Positions 54,716 to 63,719 are shown, numbered from the stretch's first letter. The stretch: 64,000 nucleotides of DNA from Oligoflexia bacterium (GCA_024229115.1 JAAEST010000040.1:124001-188000), one strand, 5' to 3'. The notes: generated from the letters alone by a model not told the origin. Translations and numbers: made by a program.

Positions 54716-55708
54716 ATGAAAAGACTGTTTATTCTCTCATTCATTATGCTTATAGGTGCGGTTATTTATAAGTTCTATGAAGATCCAAATTTGTTAAAGA
54801 CGGAAATGGATCATGGTCAAAAGTTTATTCCTTTAGAAAAGAAGCAAGAAGCTATTTCAAAAAAACCTGCTCAAAAGAATATTCAAGTAAAACGTAAAAC
54901 TGTTTATAAGAAGTCAGAAGCGAGCTTATCACCTGCTCCTGCTAATGACTCTAAAAGTATTCGAACAATGGTTCCGGTAAAGCGACAAGATCTCGTTTAC
55001 CAATTAGATAACGGTGACGTTATTGTGGAGTATGTGGAATTAGATAATAAGAATCTGATTGCACATGGAGATATTATTGTTGGCGACTATGACAAGATTG
55101 CCGATTATCAGGATGGAAAAGAGCCACTAATTATGCCTTTTCCTAAAACATGGCCTAAGGGAATTATTCCCTATTCTTTTGCCAGTAATTTCCCGATGAA
55201 GGATGAAGTTCTTAACGCTATAGAATTAATTAATACTCAAACTAATGTTAAGTTTGTTGAAAAGAAGAGTAATGATCGAGACTATGTTGAGTTTGAATAT
55301 TTGCAGGGTAGATGTATTTCAAATGTTGGTTATCTTACTGGAAAACAAAAAATTGCACTCAGTGATGGATGTACTACAGGAAAGATTCTTCACGAAATGA
55401 TGCATACACTTGGTTTCTTTCATGAACAGAATAGGGCCTCATCAAGAAACTTCCTTAAGGTTCTTTGGGAAAATATTGATGAGAAAAATTGGGTTCAATT
55501 TAAAGTTATTCCGAGACAACTTATCACTGATGAAGATTATCCATTTTCTTTAAAGACACTAATGATTTATCCTTCCTATGCTTTTTCAAAGTACGAAGGG
55601 GACTTCACGATAGTTACTGTAGATGGTGAAGAGATTGAAAATCGTTATGAGAACTTAACGAGAATTGATATCGAAAGAATAAACAAGTTATATCCTAAGG
55701 ATAAATAA
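54716..55708 (+). CDS. Astacin-like (M12A) metalloprotease
   Basis: 330 residues. N-terminal membrane anchor or signal (about 4-22), a Lys-rich propeptide-like stretch, and a protease domain from about 145 (PKTWPKGIIPYSF resembles the astacin start). The zinc motif HEMMHTLGFFHEQNR (about 226-240) fits HExxHxxGxxHEQxR, and DFTIVTVDGEEI and SYAFSKY occur further on. The Met-turn SxMxY is not obvious; MIYPSYAF may be its equivalent. Likely acts in the envelope or outside. Its last base overlaps the next gene. Confidence 0.85.
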   Translation: MKRLFILSFIMLIGAVIYKFYEDPNLLKTEMDHGQKFIPLEKKQEAISKKPAQKNIQVKRKTVYKKSEASLSPAPANDSKSIRTMVPVKRQDLVYQLDNGDVIVEYVELDNKNLIAHGDIIVGDYDKIADYQDGKEPLIMPFPKTWPKGIIPYSFASNFPMKDEVLNAIELINTQTNVKFVEKKSNDRDYVEFEYLQGRCISNVGYLTGKQKIALSDGCTTGKILHEMMHTLGFFHEQNRASSRNFLKVLWENIDEKNWVQFKVIPRQLITDEDYPFSLKTLMIYPSYAFSKYEGDFTIVTVDGEEIENRYENLTRIDIERINKLYPKDK

Positions 55709-56241
55709 TGAATGCTTGGTTAAATGAAAATGCATCTTGGTTATGGCCTGTTATTGGTCTTCTTATTTTTTCTTTAAGTATTGTTATTGGTTTTCTCTAT
55801 TCGAGTTTAAAAACTAATGAAAGAGTAAGTCTTAAAAACAAGCTCGATGAAAAACATGAGAAAGCGAAAGCTTTCGAGCAACAACAAGAAAAGACAAAGT
55901 TCATCAATGAAAGCTTAAGAACTATCACTCTAGCTTGTATTCAAAACCAATGTGAAATTTCTGAAGGATGTATTCGAATCAAGCACCTTCTTCAATCTTC
56001 ACCAGATTTAATGACAGGTGGTCACGATTGGAGCGTCTTTTTTGAGTTCGAAAGTAAACTAAGAAAGTTTGCAACTCATGAAAAAAGAAATGAGCTCTCG
56101 TCACAAGAAGCTTTTAATGAAGATAAAGAACGATTTGAGCTTGAGAAAGAGTATCATGAGAAATTTATCAAAAGTTGTAAAAATCTTTATGAAATCTTAA
56201 AGTCACAATCTATTCATTCAAAACAAGATCAGTTACACTAG
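55708..56241 (+). CDS. DUF2489-like membrane protein
   Basis: 177 residues. One membrane helix at about 14-34 (WPVIGLLIFSLSIVIGFLY), then a Gln/Glu/Lys coiled coil and ESLRTITLACIQNQCEISEGCIRIKHLL, which I associate with DUF2489. The start ATG overlaps the protease stop, so they are coupled. Function unknown. Confidence 0.65.
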   Translation: MNAWLNENASWLWPVIGLLIFSLSIVIGFLYSSLKTNERVSLKNKLDEKHEKAKAFEQQQEKTKFINESLRTITLACIQNQCEISEGCIRIKHLLQSSPDLMTGGHDWSVFFEFESKLRKFATHEKRNELSSQEAFNEDKERFELEKEYHEKFIKSCKNLYEILKSQSIHSKQDQLH

Positions 56242-56245
56242 TATT

Positions 56246-56779
56246 ATGAATAAAACAGTTAATCATATTGATGTTAAGTCTCCCCTTTCTTGGGACGAAT
56301 ACTTTATGCTGCAAGCAATGATTGCAAGCTTTCGTTCAAAAGATCCATCAACCAAAGTTGGAAGTGTTTTTGTCGATGAGAATAATCATCAGATAACAAT
56401 GGGCTACAATGGTTTTATCGCGGGTATTGATGAAAAAGCTCTTCCTTGGGGAAAAGACTCTAGTGTAGGAACTGAAAATCAAAAGTATGGTTATGTTGTT
56501 CACGCTGAAGCCAATGCTATTCTCCATGCAAAGGGAGACCTCTCAGGAACTCGTTGCTATGTAACACTCTTTCCTTGTAATGAGTGTGCAAAGTTGATTG
56601 CTTCTAAGAAAGTTTCAGAAGTAATTTATCTTTCTGATAAACATCAAGACAAAGACCACACGATTATGGCCAAGAGAATTTTTGACCTCGTGGGTATCAA
56701 ATATCGCCAAGTAGAAGTCACTAAAGAACTTATTTCGCGCCTCAATGAACATCTAGGCGCACAACTTTTAGAAATTTAA
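56246..56779 (+). CDS. Deoxycytidylate deaminase
   Basis: Zinc-dependent dCMP deaminase, giving dUMP for thymidylate synthesis. 177 residues with VVHAEANAIL (zinc His and catalytic Glu, about 86-95) and FPCNECAKLI (zinc Cys pair, about 112-121), plus FRSKDPSTKVGSVFVD near the start. Starts 4 bases after the DUF2489-like gene, probably in one transcript. Confidence 0.9.
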   Translation: MNKTVNHIDVKSPLSWDEYFMLQAMIASFRSKDPSTKVGSVFVDENNHQITMGYNGFIAGIDEKALPWGKDSSVGTENQKYGYVVHAEANAILHAKGDLSGTRCYVTLFPCNECAKLIASKKVSEVIYLSDKHQDKDHTIMAKRIFDLVGIKYRQVEVTKELISRLNEHLGAQLLEI

Positions 56780-57018
56780 CCCTTTTTTGCCACCACATAA
56801 ACCACTGAAAAGCCGTCTGAAAGGCCCTTTTGGCCCTCTCATTCTTACAATGTCTCGACAGTTGGTAAGTAAGTGTTGGATGAAAGCACGTGCTAGAGCG
56901 TTTTGCGGGCCATAGACTTTTAATTAGGAAAAGGGATCTTATCAATCAGGACGATAGTAAGTTTACACACACACCTAAAATCCCTTTTTAAGACGAGAAC
57001 TTTAGCAGGGAGGCATTT
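56780..57018 (+). other. Intergenic segment with a long-range inverted repeat
   Basis: 239 bases, no credible gene. AAAAGGGAT (56929-56937) and ATCCCTTTT (56980-56988) can pair around a 42-base loop. A small GGCC-CTTTT-GGCC hairpin lies near 56824-56837. GGGAGG 5 bases before the next ATG is a good ribosome site. It could be a long leader of the 57019 gene. No known RNA family was recognised. Confidence 0.4.
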
Positions 57019-57366
57019 ATGAAGTTAGCTATTGCAGCCGAGACTTCGAAACATCCAACTAGGAAGGCGGATTACAAAGTATGGTACCTTGAAATGGACT
57101 CACGAGGTACGGTCATGGGAATGGGTTCAGTTACTCGTGAAGAGCTTGTCCAAGATCTCTTCAAATCTTATCAACAGACTGGAAAATCTAATTGGAGGGC
57201 CTTTAAAAAAGGTCACGATAAGTCCACTCCAATTGAGCTATATGATTTTATAGCTATGAACGGTCAAGAGAACACTCACTTTGGAAATTTACCAACTCTT
57301 GATCAATTCCAAGAAACGCTTAATCAACTTAAAGCAAATATGGAGTTACGTCCTATTGCTTGCTAA
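57019..57366 (+). CDS. Unknown small protein
   Basis: 115 residues, soluble, with ADYKVWYLEMDSRG, VTREELVQDLFKSYQQTG and WRAFKKGHDKSTPIELYDFI. GGGAGG lies 5 bases before the ATG, and a hairpin terminator follows, so it is likely a real, single-gene transcript. No family recognised. Confidence 0.65.
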   Translation: MKLAIAAETSKHPTRKADYKVWYLEMDSRGTVMGMGSVTREELVQDLFKSYQQTGKSNWRAFKKGHDKSTPIELYDFIAMNGQENTHFGNLPTLDQFQETLNQLKANMELRPIAC

Positions 57367-57389
57367 CACATTGTAATTATTGAGATTAT

Positions 57390-57425
57390 GGGGCTGTATA
57401 AAAGTCATACGGCCCTGTAATTTTA
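57390..57425 (+). terminator. Hairpin terminator after the 57019 gene
   Basis: GGGCTGTAT / ATACGGCCC, 9 bp with one G-T pair, loop of 7, then TGTAATTTT. The T-run is weak. Confidence 0.6.
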
Positions 57426-57699
57426 ACCCTAATGAAAGATATCTAATCCTATCGTATTGAATCAAAAAATAACGATACCGAAATCTAAGAATAACTCGGA
57501 GGAGTTATAAGTCTATTATCTAAGATATTGCTCTGTGCACAAGAGTGAAAATATCTCCCTTTGTAGATTGGAACTTCTTTCAAATTGAACTACCTGTGCT
57601 TCATTCATGTTATTTAACTTAATAGAATTACTCTTAAAATCTGGGAATTTGTGATATATATTTGAGTATTAATACATTAGAATAAAGATCGGAATCCCT
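57426..57699. other. Gene-free stretch with two hairpins
   Basis: TATCGTATT / AATAACGATA (57450-57477) and ATAACTC-GGAG-GAGTTAT (57491-57508) are adjacent hairpins, the second with GGAG exposed in the loop. The rest is AT-rich and likely carries the promoter of the acetyltransferase. No gene seen. Confidence 0.4.
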
Positions 57700-58512
57700 A
57701 TGCTTAAAGATATAGATAAAACATCTCTTGAACACATTTTACCTTTGTTAAAGCAAAGCTATTCTGATGTTACCCTTGATGATGAAGTTGAATATTTCCC
57801 TCGCGAAGAAGAGAGTTTAGGTTGGTGTTATTTTGAGAAAGATGAATCCCCATCTTCATTTTTAAGATACTTTATACAAGGAGAATCACCCAAATTCGCC
57901 ACATTTGAATTTATCATTTCTGATAACAGTAAAAGCGAATTTAATGCTTTAAGTGATTACTGCTTTGCTCGTGCGAATTTACTAGAAAACATAATGCAAA
58001 GATTTGAGCTTAATGAGAAACAAAAAGCTTTCATACCTAATCTTGAAAAATTTGGATTTAATGAAACAATCATTTACTTAACTTTTCAAAAAGACCTGTC
58101 GAATGGTGACTTTAATCACCTAATTGATGCATCGGCGAGCGACTTTAAGCAGATTAATGAATGTTTATCATGTTTTCAGATCTTCTCAAATAAGAAGCTA
58201 CAAGAATTAGTGGAATCTAAAAGTATTCATTACCTAAAGATTGATAATGAAATTGTCTCAGTTGCGTGGATTAAGTTTGAGCAAGATACAGCTGAACTTA
58301 CTGAAATTGCTACAAGGTCTGATTGGAAAAATAAAGGCTATGCGAAGACTCTTTTAAACAGTATTGAAAAATGGTGTTTTGCCCAAGGTTATAAGAAAAT
58401 ATTCTTAAAAGTGAAAGAGGAGAACCTTCCTGCTGTTAATCTCTATAAATCATTAAATTATAGCAATAACGTAAATCTGAAGGAATATTGGGTTTATAAA
58501 AATAGATCATAG
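57700..58512 (+). CDS. GNAT-family N-acetyltransferase
   Basis: 270 residues. The C-terminal third is a GNAT core with LTEIATRSDWKNKGYAKTLLNSIE (motif A, RxxxKGxGxxL; about 204-227), FLKVKEENLPAVNLYKSLNYS (motif B). The N-terminal part (about 1-130) has no clear match and may be a second, degenerate GNAT half. Substrate unknown. It lies next to a transposase gene. Confidence 0.8.
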   Translation: MLKDIDKTSLEHILPLLKQSYSDVTLDDEVEYFPREEESLGWCYFEKDESPSSFLRYFIQGESPKFATFEFIISDNSKSEFNALSDYCFARANLLENIMQRFELNEKQKAFIPNLEKFGFNETIIYLTFQKDLSNGDFNHLIDASASDFKQINECLSCFQIFSNKKLQELVESKSIHYLKIDNEIVSVAWIKFEQDTAELTEIATRSDWKNKGYAKTLLNSIEKWCFAQGYKKIFLKVKEENLPAVNLYKSLNYSNNVNLKEYWVYKNRS

Positions 58513-58658
58513 ACTCTAGTTTTTGACTTCAAATGCGCTCTAACAAATACAGAGTTCATATAGACTAAAATACTAGTTCATTAGAACAAGGTTTAAATTA
58601 AATAAATGCTTAATAAAAATATATTTCTCTCAAGTTGAGGTGTTGGACATTCTTTCAA

Positions 58659-59846
58659 TTAAGATGCCTCTGAATCTTCGTAGAGCTGGTAATCACTCCT
58701 CTGCTCCTCTTTTAGTCTTTTCACACGATTTCTAAACTCTTTCATTTTTATGTCTAGTCTTTCTTTTAGCTCAATTGGATTAAGTGTTTCATATTTACTT
58801 TTAAGATCTGACTTAACTCTTTTAGAAACAAAAGGGGAGAGCATCACCCTCTGGTATGGTGTTAATGGAGTATCGTATTCCTTAATATATTTTGATCCAA
58901 CACGTTTTTTAGATATAAGCTTTTGCTGTGGAACGAAGAAGTTTTGAAGTACGTTAAAATAGCTCCTGTAAATTGTATCCATATCAAATATTAAATCGTC
59001 AAAATCGAGTCTTTCGTAACCAAACAATTCCCTTACATGAGTAAAGTTCTTCTGTTCTACATGTGCAGCATCATTCTTCCTGTAAGGCCTTGATCTAGTA
59101 AACTTAATGTTGTTACGCTCAACTAAAAAACTATGAAGAGGTTTATTTAAAAACTCAGTCCCATTGTCAGAATGAAAAGAAACTGGGGTAAAGGGTATTT
59201 TGGCAAATGCAGAGATTACAGCATCGACAGAATTAAATCCACCTTTTCCAAACATCGTTCTATTTTCCGTCCAACCTGTATGTTCATCTGTAATTGTCAT
59301 TGTCCATATGAACTTACCTGATAATGAGTTACCACAATGAGCAACTGTATCAGCTTGTAAGTATCCAGGCCTGTCTGCGAAATGCTCAAATGACTTAACA
59401 GGAATTACATTTTGATATTTTTTAGATCTTCTAGTTCCCGTGCGCCTACGACGTGCAAACTGCTTCTTATATTCTTTTAAATACCTATCAATCGTTGATG
59501 AACTCATTGAGAGGATTTCTTGCTTTACATCAACTGTAAAGTTTGGTCTTTGATAGAACTCTAGCCATATAGGAAGTGCTGCAACCATCTTTTTTGAACA
59601 AATCCTGCCCATGACATGCCAAAGTTTTTTAAGATGAAATCTAGCGTTCTTAGAGTAGGCTATAGTCCTTCCAGAATTCTTCTTACCAGTCATATGACCT
59701 TCGGCCAATATTCTTATTGCATGTTTTCTTGAATAACCCGTGACATTGCAAAGTTCATTTAAGATTTGAGACTTACCTTTCTTAGTTGAGTTAAAATATC
59801 GTCTTCTTATAGCCTGAAGGTACTGAGATTTAAATTCCAAAGTCAT
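58659..59846 (-). mobile_element. DDE integrase-type transposase gene
   Basis: 395 residues with an N-terminal helix-turn-helix (GYSRKHAIRILAEGH, about 37-51) and an rve-type catalytic core: D in LQADTVAHCG (about 175), D in SFHSDNGTEFL (about 240), E in HVEQKN (about 268). The family looks like ISNCY or an IS481-related group. The gene is full length with all three acidic residues. No terminal inverted repeats or target duplication could be identified in either flank, so the element borders are unknown. It lies between an acetyltransferase and unknown secreted-protein genes. Confidence 0.85.
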
Positions 59847-60104
59847 TGAAAATCCTTATTTTGGTGATAGTTTTCTGATTCATTAAATGTGGTTTTAGCA
59901 GACTTTTGAAAATTTTGGGTAGCATTTTATTTTCTATAAGAGTTTTAGAAAACTTGCTTAAAAGTAATGAAAGAAGTGTGTATAATCTATTTAACAAAAC
60001 GCACCAAATCTAAAAATCTGCTACTTGATTCAAGAGCAGAGGTTAAGCCTTAGTTGGGTAACGTTTTTTGTGATTCAATTCGCTATTCATGAGAAAATCT
60101 TCTC
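59847..60104. other. Gap between transposase and secreted-protein gene
   Basis: 258 bases. AT-rich; contains TGTGTATAATC (about 59977-59987), a plausible -10 region, and CATGAGAA-AATC-TTCTCATG (60088-60107), a perfect 8-bp hairpin whose 3' arm includes the ATG of the next gene. No gene seen. Confidence 0.5.
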
Positions 60105-60545
60105 ATGAAAATCTTAATCAATATTATCGCTATTCTTTTTTCGGCCTCATTACTAGCTAGTGAGTACGCGAATCTTGAAGGTGTCCATGCAGGTATTGAT
60201 TGGAATCCTAAGGGAACTCAATATTGTCGTTTAAAAGTTTTTCTTAACTACGATGAAAATGGAGAAGAATCTTTAAGCATCACGGCCACTCATCGCCGTA
60301 AGAAATTATTCAATCAAATTGTAAGTTCAAAAGATCTTCTAAAATATAAAACTGAAGATGGAATACAAATTAAAGATCATAAGAAGAACATTCTCGTCAT
60401 AAAAACTAATGATGATGGTGAATTACTTTATTTTAGTTATGGTCCACGCTTCCTAGATACTACTTCTTCTTTTGTTTTTTCTGAAGAGGTTTTGCTTTGC
60501 TCGAATAGTAATCCAGCTTATTTTTTCGGCAACCGTGAAGATTAA
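60105..60545 (+). CDS. Small secreted protein, unknown
   Basis: 146 residues with a signal peptide (MKILINIIAILFSASLLAS). The mature part is beta-rich, with GIDWNPKGTQYCRLKVFLNY and CSNSNPAYFFG near the end (two cysteines in a likely disulfide). The start codon lies in a hairpin arm with no clear Shine-Dalgarno site. The 3' end overlaps the convergent gene by 86 bases. Confidence 0.65.
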   Translation: MKILINIIAILFSASLLASEYANLEGVHAGIDWNPKGTQYCRLKVFLNYDENGEESLSITATHRRKKLFNQIVSSKDLLKYKTEDGIQIKDHKKNILVIKTNDDGELLYFSYGPRFLDTTSSFVFSEEVLLCSNSNPAYFFGNRED

Positions 60546-61038
60546 GAACTTTCTTTTTAGATTCCCAATATTCATTTACTCTTTCCCTATAGTTCACTAG
60601 ATTTTTACTTTTAAATGAGGACATTAAATTTTTAAGGTCGCCTTTATAAATAACCTCAGGCTCTCTTGCAAATTGATAAACAACACAGTCCATATTTTTC
60701 TTATAAAGACTAAGAGCCGTCTTCATATAAAAATTTGGAGCTGCTCTAAAAACACTAAAGAGATCTTTCGAATATTGAACATTCTTTACGCCTTCAAAAA
60801 TAGGAACAGACATTAAATATTTAAGAACTTCTTTATCTTGAGCTTCAATAGACATTGTTAAAAACTTATCCCAAGCTTTATTTCCAGGGTACCCTTTACG
60901 TTCAACTAAGCTATAGAGAAACTTCTTTTTAAATACTTTCTCTCTTTTGGTGAGCTTTCTTATCTCTCTCTTTTTAGACGAAGCGGAAATATTTGCCGAC
61001 ATAAGAAGTGATAACGTCAAAATTATTACTTTTTTCAT
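60460..61038 (-). CDS. Small secreted basic protein, unknown
   Basis: 192 residues. Signal peptide (MKKVIILTLSLLMSANISAS) then a Lys-rich, helical mature part (REIRKLTKREKVFKKKFLYSLV) ending in KPLQKKQKKK. Two cysteines (about 120, 168). Family not recognised. Its 3' end overlaps the convergent gene by 86 bases, so one of the two annotated stops may be wrong or the overlap real. Confidence 0.6.
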   Translation of the reverse strand: MKKVIILTLSLLMSANISASSKKREIRKLTKREKVFKKKFLYSLVERKGYPGNKAWDKFLTMSIEAQDKEVLKYLMSVPIFEGVKNVQYSKDLFSVFRAAPNFYMKTALSLYKKNMDCVVYQFAREPEVIYKGDLKNLMSSFKSKNLVNYRERVNEYWESKKKVLNLHGCRKNKLDYYSSKAKPLQKKQKKK

Positions 61039-61140
61039 AATATAAATCCTCGTATTTCTATTTTAGGCAAAACATCCTCGCTAACAATAGGCAAAAAAAA
61101 TCAATAAAATATTGTTAGAGAAAACTTTAAGGAGAGCTCG

Positions 61141-62274
61141 ATGTTCAGAGTCACTATTTTACTATTAATTTTTCTTTCAACAAGTCTTTTTGCACAAGGT
61201 GGAATTTCGACTTGTAAAGAACAAGACCCTAAGCAAAAGGATTATGAATGTGGAAGTTGTGATCGTTCACTAGTTAGTAGTGTCTATGGAAACTTAAAAG
61301 ATGTTGATGGAAATGAATATAATGATGGTGAGCCAGGTCTACTTGATAAACTTGTGAACCCGGAGCTTGCAAAGAATGATGATGAAAAAAATCAACTGCA
61401 ATCTATCAAATCAATTGAAGATATAGTTGCCATTCTACCAAATGATATCAAAAAAGATGTGGTACTCATGAGCCCTTCTCGCTCTCTTCAGGAAGGACCA
61501 CGATACCTTATGAAATCAGCAAATGCTGAGGTTGTCTTTTCAGTGAATGGTCACCCAGAAAGTACTATGGGTGGTGGCCAATCAATTGAGATGCTTGTTT
61601 GGGATGGAAAAACCGGAACCTATCAAATGGCCGAGATCTCAATGAGAGGTGGGAAACCAACAGTTAAAAAGAACCCAAGAAAGTGTATGCACTGTCACGG
61701 AAGACATCCTAATATTAGACCTGTCTTTGATCCTTATAATTTTTGGGCCCATACAGTTCCTTTCACGAGAGATGACTTAATCGGTGGACCGGATCCTTCG
61801 AAGTGGCCAACTGATACTCATGAGTATCTCGACTTCCTAGATAAAATTAAAACGGATGCAGCGAAAGAGAAAGAGACGGGTGAAAGAACTCGTTGGTCAG
61901 TTCTTGCTCCAATTCTAGAACAAAATGATCCAGATGCTATTAGAAAGTTTTTTAAAAATTCAAAGACTGATCGTGCAACTTATAGAGTTCAAGCAATGGA
62001 TCAAACTCCAGCTCCTCCAGGCTCTAGTCCTTTTGATGGAGGACCTTCAGTAAGACTCTTTGATAATATGTACTATAACAATCACTGTCGTCTCGCTCGT
62101 ATGATGGAAGATAAAGAAAATAATCCAGCTTTTGATCAAAATAAATTCGCAATTGCCGCTGCGGCGAAAGGATGCTTTTCTCAAGGTGCCAATAGCTACA
62201 AAAGAATGAAAGAGTTTTTCCCAGATGATTTTAATAATCAAATGGAAAGATATTTTAAGGGTCGCTACTCTTGA
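61141..62274 (+). CDS. Secreted cytochrome-c-like protein, part 1 before an in-frame TGA
   Basis: 377 residues. Signal peptide (MFRVTILLLIFLSTSLFA), N-terminal cysteine cluster (STCKEQDPKQKDYECGSCD), and one heme-binding motif CMHCH (about 182-186) in RKCMHCHGRHPNIRPVFDPY. The frame ends at TGA 62272-62274 but the downstream frame is the same and fully open to 63582. Together they make an 813-codon gene with a second CxxCH. TGA is followed by C, the context most prone to read-through. Explanations: nonsense mutation, sequencing error, read-through, or selenocysteine. Confidence 0.8.
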   Translation: MFRVTILLLIFLSTSLFAQGGISTCKEQDPKQKDYECGSCDRSLVSSVYGNLKDVDGNEYNDGEPGLLDKLVNPELAKNDDEKNQLQSIKSIEDIVAILPNDIKKDVVLMSPSRSLQEGPRYLMKSANAEVVFSVNGHPESTMGGGQSIEMLVWDGKTGTYQMAEISMRGGKPTVKKNPRKCMHCHGRHPNIRPVFDPYNFWAHTVPFTRDDLIGGPDPSKWPTDTHEYLDFLDKIKTDAAKEKETGERTRWSVLAPILEQNDPDAIRKFFKNSKTDRATYRVQAMDQTPAPPGSSPFDGGPSVRLFDNMYYNNHCRLARMMEDKENNPAFDQNKFAIAAAAKGCFSQGANSYKRMKEFFPDDFNNQMERYFKGRYS

Positions 62275-63582
62275 CCAGCCGACTCTCCAGAGGGTTCTGG
62301 ATTTGAGGCTCTTTATAATGATACGAAAGTAGGACAAGAAGCTTACTTTGCTGACCGTGTGGGAAGAAAGCTATGGGCCACTGAAAAGAAGTATATGGAA
62401 AACTATAAAGCAGAGATGGATCAAAAAATAGCTCAAGCAAGAGAAGCTGGAAAAAATGATGAAGAAGTCGATGCTATTAGAAGAGAGTATGAGATTAGAG
62501 CCTATGAAGCAGCGAAAGAAGATATTCGAATTGCTAGAGATAATTCTCAACTAGCTGATAGAGAAGAGAGTATTGATGAAGTAGCCCCTCTTCGCTATGT
62601 CCTAGAAGCAAGTGGAATGGATACAAGTCTTCTTTCAATGTCGGTTGATCCAGAATCATATACTTTTGGAGATTTCTTTTCGAATCTTAACGATTTTGGT
62701 TTTGTGAAAGATTTGAATGGGCGCTCATGTAATGATCTTAAGAAGATGAGTCAAGATGCTTTCCAAAATGCTGACAATAGAAATGAGCTACTTGTTTCTT
62801 ACACAGATGCGGCTACACAATCATGTCGTAATCCATGGGATACCTCTCCCCTAACATTTGGAAACGAAGATATTCTTAATCAATTAGGAGTTGCCAGCTT
62901 AACTGATGCCAGAAATCAGCTTCGTACTGATGTGAAAGAAATCTTTGACCAAGAAGGTTGTAGTGGTTGTCACTCTATGGGGATCAAAGGAGCTCCTCCT
63001 ATTCCATTTGTAAGTATGAGTTCTCTAGAAAGAGAGTTAACTAATTCAAGTGGAGAGATTGGTGATCTTGCAACGAGAATTTGGAATCGTGTAAAGAGAG
63101 TCGATGGTCAACATGGAGTTATGCCTCTTGGAGGACCTGCTTTAGAAAAAGAAGACAAAGATAAGATTAAGCAATTCTTAGAAACTTTCAACTCTCCTTA
63201 TGCTAGAAGAATTGCTGTCAGTGATGGAAGAGTTGATGATCTCAACCAACGTAAACCTCCAACAAAAGGTGAAAGAAATACTCAGATTATGAATGGATTA
63301 AATCCAGATGGTACTGAGAAAACTGGAAACTTTAATGGAGGAGGCGGTGGCTTCAATGGTCCTCCAGGTGGTTTTCCTGGTGGAGGCTTCCCAGGCGGTG
63401 GATTTAATGGTGGGTTTAACAACTTTAATGGAACAATTACCCAGCAACAGATTCAACAACAAAAAATGATTGAGGCATATAATAAAAATGCTACTGGATT
63501 TAATGGCTTCCCACCAGGCATGGGAATGATGGGTGGACCAGATGCGGCTATGCAACAGGCTGATATCTTCTATGCATATTAG
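62275..63582 (+). CDS. Cytochrome-c-like protein, part 2, in frame after the TGA
   Basis: 435 codons directly continuing the previous frame (PADSPEGSGFEALYND...). A GTG at 62359 could start it alone, but no Shine-Dalgarno site or signal peptide is present, so it does not look like an independent gene. It carries CSGCHSMGIKG (second heme motif, about residue 225 of this part), cysteines in NGRSCNDL and TQSCRNP, and a Gly/Pro-rich tail (GGFPGGGFPGGGF) like that of the 47784 protein. A terminator follows. Confidence 0.7.
   Translation, partial: PADSPEGSGFEALYNDTKVGQEAYFADRVGRKLWATEKKYMENYKAEMDQKIAQAREAGKNDEEVDAIRREYEIRAYEAAKEDIRIARDNSQLADREESIDEVAPLRYVLEASGMDTSLLSMSVDPESYTFGDFFSNLNDFGFVKDLNGRSCNDLKKMSQDAFQNADNRNELLVSYTDAATQSCRNPWDTSPLTFGNEDILNQLGVASLTDARNQLRTDVKEIFDQEGCSGCHSMGIKGAPPIPFVSMSSLERELTNSSGEIGDLATRIWNRVKRVDGQHGVMPLGGPALEKEDKDKIKQFLETFNSPYARRIAVSDGRVDDLNQRKPPTKGERNTQIMNGLNPDGTEKTGNFNGGGGGFNGPPGGFPGGGFPGGGFNGGFNNFNGTITQQQIQQQKMIEAYNKNATGFNGFPPGMGMMGGPDAAMQQADIFYAY
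62287..62300 (+). other. Short stem-loop 12 bases after the in-frame TGA
   Basis: CCAGA-GGGT-TCTGG, a 5-bp perfect stem with a G-starting loop, 17 bases from TGA to loop. The spacing fits the reported window for bacterial SECIS elements (about 16-37 bases). The stem is short and may be chance. Confidence 0.25.
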
Positions 63583-63614
63583 ATAACTTAACGCTACGTC
63601 AAAAATAACTTCTA

Positions 63615-63643
63615 AAAAGGGCCATCTTTATGGTCCTTTTTTA
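63615..63643 (+). terminator. Rho-independent terminator after the cytochrome-like gene
   Basis: AAAAGGGCCAT-CTTT-ATGGTCCTTTT with one G-T pair, followed by TTATT. Good terminator. Confidence 0.8.
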
Positions 63644-63719
63644 TTCTATCCTCGTGCAAACGTGGCTATAATCCATGGGTCTAAAAACATAGCCTAGAAA
63701 GGCCTACAGGGGATTTACC

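Noticed and set aside
56812-56821. GCCGTCTGAA, identical to the Neisseria DNA-uptake sequence
   Set aside because: A single 10-base match in 64 kb is expected by chance now and then, and the organism is not a Neisseria.
56742-56945. 67-residue minus-strand ORF over the dCMP deaminase end
   Set aside because: Strongly basic, no ribosome site, overlaps a real gene end and a region better explained as leader DNA.
58513-60104. Terminal inverted repeats and target duplication around the transposase
   Set aside because: Both flanks were compared by eye and no convincing matched ends were found; a real IS boundary needs an alignment of copies.
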